A stretch of DNA of 64,000 bases. It comes from Acidovorax sp. FHTAMBA. GTDB lineage: Bacteria; Pseudomonadota; Gammaproteobacteria; Burkholderiales; Burkholderiaceae_C. The DNA is taken from the NCBI RefSeq assembly GCF_038958875.1, contig NZ_CP152407.1:3169501-3233500 (forward strand). The letters run 5' to 3'. Below the pieces are notes generated by a model that made no database searches, was not told where the DNA came from, and worked only from the letters and a program-made list of their open reading frames with translations. Within the stretch, counting starts at the first letter, position 1. Every line of letters begins with the position of its first letter. Shown here piece by piece: positions 58,701 through 64,000 of the stretch. A program made the position numbers and the translations under genes.

Positions 58701-61232
58701 ATGCCCACTACCGACTCCCCCACCGGCCTTGACCCGGCCCTGGCCGCCCAGCGCCTGCGCGAAGAAGGCCCCAACGAACTGGGCATCAGCCAGCGCCGCA
58801 CGCTGCGCGACATGGCCTGGGACGTGGTCACCGAGCCCATGTTCCTGCTGCTGCTGGGTGCAGGCGCCATCTACCTCGCCATGGGCGACGCACACGAGGC
58901 GCTGATCCTGCTGGGCTTTGTGGTCATCATCATGGCGATCACGGTGCTGCAGGAGCGCCGCACCGACAACGCGCTGAATGTGCTGCGCGACCTCTCCAGC
59001 CCCCGCGCGCTGGCGGTGCGAGGCGGCACGATGGTGCGCATAGCGGGCCGCGACGTGGTGCGCGAAGACCTCTTGATGATTGCCGAGGGCGACCGCATCC
59101 CGGCCGACGGCACGCTGCTGCAGGCGCACGAGCTGGCCACCAACGAGTCGATGCTGACGGGTGAATCCGAGCCTGTGGCCAAGCAGATTGCCGACAAGGT
59201 ATTTGCAGGCACGCTGGTGGTCAGCGGCCAGGGCCTGCTGGAGGTGACGGCCGTGGGGCGGCATACCGAGCTGGGCCGCATCGGCCAGTCGCTGGACACC
59301 ATTGCCCTGCAGGCCTCGCCGCTGCGCGAAGAAATGGCGCGGCTCACGCGCAAGCTGGTGGCCATCGGCCTTACGCTGTGTGCGCTGCTGGTGGCCCTGT
59401 TCTGGGCGCTGCGGGGCGACTGGCTGCAGGCCGTGCTGGCAGGCATCACGCTGGCCATGGGGGTGCTACCGCAAGAGTTGCCCGTGATCATGATCATCTT
59501 CCTGGCCCTGGCCGCGCGGCGGCTGGCGGCGCAGCAGGTGCTGACGCGGCGGCTCAACGCCATCGAGACGCTGGGCCAGACCACCGTGTTGTGTGTGGAC
59601 AAGACCGGCACCCTCACGCAAAACCGCATGGCAGTGGCGGCGCTCTGCATTGCAGGGCATGAGCTGGATGTGCAGAACCTGCCCGCCGCAGCGGATGGCA
59701 GCGCGCTGCCCGATGCCTTCCACGAGCTGCTCGAATACGCCGTGCTGGCCAGCGAGATCGAGCCCCACGACCCCATGGAGCAGGCCTTTCATCGCATGGC
59801 GGCGGACCACCTGGTGGACACCGAACACCTGCACCCCGCCTGGTCGCTGGCGCGCGAATATGAGCTGTCGCCCCAGCTGCTGGCCATGAGCCACCTGTGG
59901 CGCGATGGCACCTCGGCACACGACACAGTAGCCACCAAGGGCGCGCCCGAAGCCGTGGCCGACCTGTGCCACCTGCCCGACGCCGAGCGCGCTGCCGTCA
60001 GCGCCCAGGCCGCGCGCCTGGCCGACCGGGGTCTGCGGGTGCTGGGCGTGGCCAAGGCCCGGCACCATACGCAAGACACCTGGCCCGACGCCCAGCACGA
60101 CTTTGACTTTGAATGGCTGGGCCTGGTGGCCCTCGCCGACCCGCTGCGCCCCGAGGTGCCAGAGGCCATTGCACAGTGCCGCCAGGCGGGCATTCGCGTG
60201 GTGATGATCACCGGTGACCACCCCCGCACCGCGCGCGCCATTGCAGCCCAGGCGGGAATCGCCCACGACCAGGTCGTGACCGGCGATGAAATGGCCTCGA
60301 TGTCCCCCGACATGCTCACCAGCAAAGCCCGGCAGGTCAGCGTGTTTGCACGCATCAAGCCACACCAGAAGCTGGCGCTGGTGGAAGCCCTCAAGGCCCA
60401 GGGCGAGGTGGTGGCCATGACCGGTGACGGCGTGAACGACGCCCCTGCCCTCAAGGCGGCACACATCGGCATCGCCATGGGCCAGCGCGGCACCGACGTG
60501 GCGCGCGAGGCCGCTGCCCTGGTGCTGCTGCACGACGACTTTGCAGCCATCGTGCTGGCGATTCACCGGGGACGGCAGACCTTTGCCAACCTGCGCCAGG
60601 CCATGGTCTACACGCTGGCGGTGCATGTACCCATCATTGGGCTGGCGCTGCTGCCGGTGCTGTTCGGGCTGCCGCTGGTGCTGGCACCGCTGCACATCGC
60701 GTTTCTGGAGCTGGTCATCGACCCGGCCTGCTCCATCGTGTTCGAGGCCGAAGAAGGTGCTGCCGACCTCATGCAGCAACCGCCACGCGGGGCTGACGAG
60801 CCCTTGCTGACCGCCCGCCACATTCTGCTGAGCGTGCTCCAGGGCAGCGTGGTGACGGCCGCCGTGGTGGGCCTGTACGCCTGGCTGCTGAGCCAGCCCG
60901 CGCAGGCCGCCACCGCCAGCACGGCCGCGTTTGTGGTGCTGGTGGCAGCCAACGCCGCGCTCATCCTGCCCAGCCGCAGCAGCCAGACCCGCTTGCGCAG
61001 CTTGTGGGCCGGGCTCACACCCGTCAGCCTGTGGGTGATGGGTGGCACGCTGGCGGCGCTGACGGCCATCACCACCGTGCCATGGCTGGCCAGTGCATTC
61101 AAGTTTGCGCCGCTGTCGCCCCTGCACTGGCTCATGGCGGTGCTGGCCGGGCTGGCGCTGGTGGTGGTGTTTGCAGCCAACACACAGTGGCTTCGGCCCA
61201 CCGCGCCGGCACGCACCCCTTCGCCTGTCTGA
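58701..61232 (+). CDS. P-type cation ATPase, P2-like with unusual transport-site motifs
   Basis: 843 residues. The phosphorylation site DKTGTLTQNRM, TGESEPV, the hinge MTGDGVNDAPAL and a cation-ATPase N-terminal domain are normal. The M4 loop reads LPQELPVIM instead of PEGLP and M6 reads ELVIDPACS instead of the calcium-site NxxxDGLP, so the transported ion is not clear. No heavy-metal CPC motif. A GTG 24 bases upstream is also in frame. The TetR gene that follows is divergent from the next operon. Confidence 0.9.
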   Translation: MPTTDSPTGLDPALAAQRLREEGPNELGISQRRTLRDMAWDVVTEPMFLLLLGAGAIYLAMGDAHEALILLGFVVIIMAITVLQERRTDNALNVLRDLSSPRALAVRGGTMVRIAGRDVVREDLLMIAEGDRIPADGTLLQAHELATNESMLTGESEPVAKQIADKVFAGTLVVSGQGLLEVTAVGRHTELGRIGQSLDTIALQASPLREEMARLTRKLVAIGLTLCALLVALFWALRGDWLQAVLAGITLAMGVLPQELPVIMIIFLALAARRLAAQQVLTRRLNAIETLGQTTVLCVDKTGTLTQNRMAVAALCIAGHELDVQNLPAAADGSALPDAFHELLEYAVLASEIEPHDPMEQAFHRMAADHLVDTEHLHPAWSLAREYELSPQLLAMSHLWRDGTSAHDTVATKGAPEAVADLCHLPDAERAAVSAQAARLADRGLRVLGVAKARHHTQDTWPDAQHDFDFEWLGLVALADPLRPEVPEAIAQCRQAGIRVVMITGDHPRTARAIAAQAGIAHDQVVTGDEMASMSPDMLTSKARQVSVFARIKPHQKLALVEALKAQGEVVAMTGDGVNDAPALKAAHIGIAMGQRGTDVAREAAALVLLHDDFAAIVLAIHRGRQTFANLRQAMVYTLAVHVPIIGLALLPVLFGLPLVLAPLHIAFLELVIDPACSIVFEAEEGAADLMQQPPRGADEPLLTARHILLSVLQGSVVTAAVVGLYAWLLSQPAQAATASTAAFVVLVAANAALILPSRSSQTRLRSLWAGLTPVSLWVMGGTLAALTAITTVPWLASAFKFAPLSPLHWLMAVLAGLALVVVFAANTQWLRPTAPARTPSPV

Positions 61233-61259
61233 CCCTTTCGGCAGCAGCGGCAGAACGCC

Positions 61260-61862
61260 TTAGAACTCTGCCGAAATCGCCGCCCGCAGCAAGGTTGCTG
61301 CGGGCTCCACCAGCTCATGCAGCTGCCCGGCACGCTCCTGCTCGATGGATTGCAGCACCATCTCGTTGATGCCCCCCACCACCGCCATGGCCATCATGGG
61401 CTGCAGCGGTGCCTTGCGCTTGCGCTCGCCGGGACGGTTGTTCACGACATCCAGCATCAAATCGGCCAGCTGTTTGTTGGCGCGGCGGCGCGCTGCCAAG
61501 CCTGCGCTGCCCAGTCCCAGTATCTCGATGAACAAGGTGCGCAGCAGCACGGGGTTGCGGGCCAGCACGCCGAAGTAGGCGCCCATGGCCTGCTCCACCT
61601 GGGTCTGCCAGTCGCTGTGCGGGTCGATGGCAGCGCGCAGCACCGCGATGGCGTTGCCGCTGGCGGCCTCGTACAGGGCGATCAGACACTCGGCCTTGTC
61701 GGCAAAGTTTTCGTAGAAGGTGCGGCGTGACACGCTGGCTTCGCGCACGATGTCGGCAATGGTGGTGTCGGCATAGCCCTTGGCAGCCACCGCGCGGGCC
61801 ATGCCCTCCAGCAGCCGGGCGCGGTGGACGTTGTCTGCTGCGGGGGAAAGGGCTTCGGTCAT
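61260..61862 (-). CDS. TetR-family regulator
   Basis: A 200-residue repressor. The N-terminal helix-turn-helix is TIADIVREASVSRRTFYENFADKAECLIALY (seen as TIADIVREASVSRRTFY and ENFADKAECLIALY). The C-terminal part is a helical ligand-binding domain. Paired palindromes in the divergent promoter (61893-61908 and 61937-61952) are its likely operators. It would control itself and the rightward PF10118-TolC genes. Confidence 0.9.
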   Translation of the reverse strand: MTEALSPAADNVHRARLLEGMARAVAAKGYADTTIADIVREASVSRRTFYENFADKAECLIALYEAASGNAIAVLRAAIDPHSDWQTQVEQAMGAYFGVLARNPVLLRTLFIEILGLGSAGLAARRRANKQLADLMLDVVNNRPGERKRKAPLQPMMAMAVVGGINEMVLQSIEQERAGQLHELVEPAATLLRAAISAEF

Positions 61863-61892
61863 GGCGGGTCAGAGGGTGGTGAATTTGCATTA

Positions 61893-61908
61893 GGTACTTG
61901 ACAGTACC
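61893..61908. promoter_or_regulatory. TetR-type operator 1
   Basis: GGTACTTGACAGTACC, a palindrome that also contains TTGACA, so a bound repressor would cover a -35 box. Confidence 0.6.
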
Positions 61909-61936
61909 ACATTTGACCTGCATCATACAAACCACT

Positions 61937-61952
61937 GGTACCATCAAGTACC
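61937..61952. promoter_or_regulatory. TetR-type operator 2
   Basis: GGTACCATCAAGTACC; its reverse complement matches operator 1 at 14 of 16 bases. Centres are 44 bases apart, about four helical turns. Confidence 0.6.
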
Positions 61953-61993
61953 AACCCGTTCTTCCCCCGCAGCCCGATCCCGGAGATTGCCCC

Positions 61994-62815
61994 ATGACCG
62001 AACTCGTCGTCCGCCGCCTGCTGATAGACTTGGAAACCCCTTTCGAGCGCCAATGGTGTGGCGGCGATGCGTTTCGTACGGCGCTGTTCAACGCGCTGTC
62101 GATGAGCTTTCCGGTGGGCGAGCAGTTCTTCATCGACGCGGTCCGAGACGGTCACAAGGCCTTGCCCGTCGACAAGCAAGCGCAATTTGCAGACGAAGTG
62201 CGGGGCTTCATCGGGCAAGAGGCCACCCACCGCCGCATCCACGCGCTGTTCAACGGCCACCTCGACCGGCAGGGCCTCGTCAACGCATGGGCCCCGCGTG
62301 CGCAGGAGCGCATGAAACTGTTTGCGGGTGCCGACCCGCGCCACCCGCTGGCCGTGACGGCCGCCAACGAACACTTCACCGCCCTGCTGGCCGAATGGCT
62401 GCTGGCCCACCCCGAGGCGCTGCAGGGTGCCGAGCCGCGCCTGGCCACAATGTGGCAATGGCACTGCGCCGAAGAGTCTGAGCACAAGAACACTGCCTTT
62501 GACATCTACCAGGCCCTGGGCGGAAACCACGAGTGGCGCATCACATGGTTTCGCCGCATCACCGTGGTGTTCCTGGGCGACGTGCTGCGCCAGACGGTGC
62601 TGAACCTGCACAAAAGCGGAACGCTGTGGAAGTGGAGCACCTTGACGAGCGCGGCGCGCACGCTGTTTGGCAAGGGCGGCCTGGTTCGCGAAACCTGGCG
62701 CCCGTGGCGCGAATACCTGCGGCGCGACTTTCACCCCAGCCAGCACGGCACCGATCTGTCACAGCGGTGGCTGGCGGACCACAGCGACGCCTACACACCC
62801 GTGGGCGCGCGCTGA
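61994..62815 (+). CDS. Predicted metal-dependent hydrolase (PF10118-type)
   Basis: 273 residues of a ferritin-like helical family. The metal ligands would be the Glu and His of FIGQEATHRRIH (about residues 73-84), of TAANEHFTALL and of CAEESEHKNTAFDIY. Activity is unknown in the family. TetR-controlled expression with a TolC-type gene suggests a role in hydrophobic compound stress or lipid alteration. The TolC gene starts 18 bases on. Confidence 0.85.
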   Translation: MTELVVRRLLIDLETPFERQWCGGDAFRTALFNALSMSFPVGEQFFIDAVRDGHKALPVDKQAQFADEVRGFIGQEATHRRIHALFNGHLDRQGLVNAWAPRAQERMKLFAGADPRHPLAVTAANEHFTALLAEWLLAHPEALQGAEPRLATMWQWHCAEESEHKNTAFDIYQALGGNHEWRITWFRRITVVFLGDVLRQTVLNLHKSGTLWKWSTLTSAARTLFGKGGLVRETWRPWREYLRRDFHPSQHGTDLSQRWLADHSDAYTPVGAR

Positions 62816-62833
62816 CCACAACAACCTGAAACC

Positions 62834-64000
62834 ATGACTTCAAAGAAAACGCCCCGGCACACCGGCCGGGTAGGCGAAGCTTTGCTTTGCCTGATCGCAT
62901 CGGCTCCACTGGCGCTGATGCCAGTGCAGACCCAGGCTGCGCCCATGGCTTTTGACGCCGCGCTGCAGCAGCTGCAGCAGCGCTCCGACCAGCTGGCTGC
63001 GTCGCGCAACGCCGTCGAAGGCGCCCAGCTGCGCCGCGACGCCCTGCAGCGCCTGGGTGGCCCGGTGGTCAATCTGACCGGCGCTGCCTACCGCTACAAC
63101 GCCAACCTGGATGTGGACCTGAACCCGCTGAACCAGGCCCTGCCCGGTGTGCTGTCGCAACTGCCGCCGCAGCTTGCGGGCCCGCTGGCGCAGATGCCCC
63201 ACCTGCCGCCGGGCTACACGCTCCACCGCAGCAAGAGTGATACCACCGCGTCGGTCTCCGCCATCTGGCCCCTGTACATGGGCGGCGCCAGCAACGCAGC
63301 CCGTGGCCTGCTGGATGCCCAAGCCCAAGAAGCCCAGGCCGACGCCGCCAAAACCGGCCATGAGGCCACCACCCTGCTGGTGCAGCGCTACTTTGGCGCC
63401 CAGCTGGCCGAGCGCGCTGCCCTGCTGCGCGAATCGGCCCTTGCCACCATCGAACAGCACGACGCCGCCGCGCAGAAGATGCTGGACGCCGGCGTGATCG
63501 CCCGGGTGGATCGGCTGCAGGCCCGCTCGGCCCTGGAAGACGCCCGCCGCAACGCCCGCAAAGCCCGCGACGACGCGGAGCTGGCCGCCACGGCCCTGAC
63601 GCGCACCCTCAAGGCGACCGACCCTGTCACGCCCACCAGCCCCCTGTTTGTGCTGAGCCAGCCGGTCGAGCCCCTGCCCCACTTCATCGACACCGCCTTG
63701 GCCCGCCACCCCGGGCTGGACAAGGTGGCCGCCAAAAAAGAGCAAGCCACGCAACTGCATGCCGCGCAGGAGGCCTTGCGCAAGCCGCAGGTGTTTGCGT
63801 TCGGCCAGCGCCAGCTCAAGACCGGCCGCGACGCAGACTGGGTGGTCGGGGTGGGCGTGCGCTGGACGCTGTTCGATTCCATCGACCGCAACGCGCTCGC
63901 TGAATCGTCCAGCCGCCAGATCGAGCAGGCCGAGCGCACCGGCGCGCAGGCGCAGAACGACATCGCCCTGCTGGTGGAAAAGCGCTGGCTGGCCCTGGAG
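62834..64000 (+). CDS. TolC-family outer-membrane efflux protein, 3' truncated by window end
   Basis: 389 residues are present and the frame is still open at the last base. The signal peptide ends about PVQTQAAP. It has two halves of the OEP type with long alanine-rich coiled-coil helices (AQEAQADAAKTGHEATTLLVQRYFG; ALEDARRNARKARDDAELAA, both shown in part) and the usual VIARVDRLQARSALE. It is the exit duct for tripartite efflux or type I secretion. Pump and adaptor genes may follow beyond the window. Confidence 0.88.
   Translation, partial: MTSKKTPRHTGRVGEALLCLIASAPLALMPVQTQAAPMAFDAALQQLQQRSDQLAASRNAVEGAQLRRDALQRLGGPVVNLTGAAYRYNANLDVDLNPLNQALPGVLSQLPPQLAGPLAQMPHLPPGYTLHRSKSDTTASVSAIWPLYMGGASNAARGLLDAQAQEAQADAAKTGHEATTLLVQRYFGAQLAERAALLRESALATIEQHDAAAQKMLDAGVIARVDRLQARSALEDARRNARKARDDAELAATALTRTLKATDPVTPTSPLFVLSQPVEPLPHFIDTALARHPGLDKVAAKKEQATQLHAAQEALRKPQVFAFGQRQLKTGRDADWVVGVGVRWTLFDSIDRNALAESSSRQIEQAERTGAQAQNDIALLVEKRWLALE

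Noticed and set aside
59466..61127. A 553-residue leftward open frame
   Set aside because: Antisense to the P-type ATPase.

Overview
The window is about 65% GC and reads as chromosome of a betaproteobacterium of the family Comamonadaceae (Acidovorax-like). The evidence is the high similarity in style of every housekeeping gene to that group, the arginine-rhamnosylation EF-P system (earP-efp), the folC-dedD-cvpA-purF order, a phasin with PHB-type operators, a Bug-type periplasmic receptor, and a dispersed repeat that I associate with this family. I see no rRNA, insertion sequence, phage, plasmid origin or CRISPR array. The window starts inside a TRAP transporter permease gene and ends inside a TolC-family gene.

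Layout. 1-4.5 kb: TRAP permease (partial), crcB, a LOG-family gene, then a leftward pair made of a SLAM-like outer-membrane barrel and a FecR-domain secreted protein. 4.6-11.3 kb: leftward rmuC-MFS pair, a D-2-hydroxyacid dehydrogenase, pncB, and an HDAC-family hydrolase coupled to a thioesterase. 11.3-14.3 kb: phasin, an iron-binding-protein-like ABC receptor, and an SDR dehydrogenase. 14.4-17.3 kb: a MASE3-PAS-GGDEF-EAL gene broken by two frameshifts. 17.4-24 kb: a tandemly duplicated tRNA-Ala/Glu/Asp cluster, gltX, and purF-cvpA-dedD-folC. 24-32.7 kb: an ArsC-like gene, a glycine-zipper envelope protein, ppnP, argG, murB, yajQ, a retropepsin-like protease, a degenerate HD-GYP protein, plsY and a diguanylate cyclase. 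32.8-41.5 kb: ybaK, aldo/keto reductase, alpha/beta hydrolase, prfB with its programmed frameshift, a HAD phosphatase, pepN, fbp and tRNA-Thr. 41.5-47.4 kb: tRNA-His, ppiD, tRNA-Val, hupB, pgsA, uvrC. 47.5-53.8 kb: Bug receptor, HMG-CoA-lyase-like enzyme, class III CoA-transferase, divergent LysR gene, then earP and efp. 53.8-58.6 kb: a two-component system with a PepSY protein, divergent from an SHP / diheme cytochrome c / cytochrome b561 set with a rubredoxin. 58.7-64 kb: P-type ATPase, TetR regulator with paired operators, a PF10118-type protein and a TolC-family protein.

Three observations stand out. First, one family of about 50-60 bp imperfect palindromes recurs about a dozen times; most copies lie between genes, but some are read in frame inside pepN and (twice) earP and one forms the end of crcB. 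Second, the SHP/diheme/cytochrome b set faces a PepSY-regulator-kinase operon across a short region holding a perfect 10-bp inverted repeat and an 11-bp-spaced direct repeat, so it looks like a self-contained redox-sensing or oxygen-reactive electron-transfer unit. Third, the 374-bp tRNA block is duplicated almost exactly, each copy with its own terminator. All functional names rest on motif recognition by eye; no database search was run.
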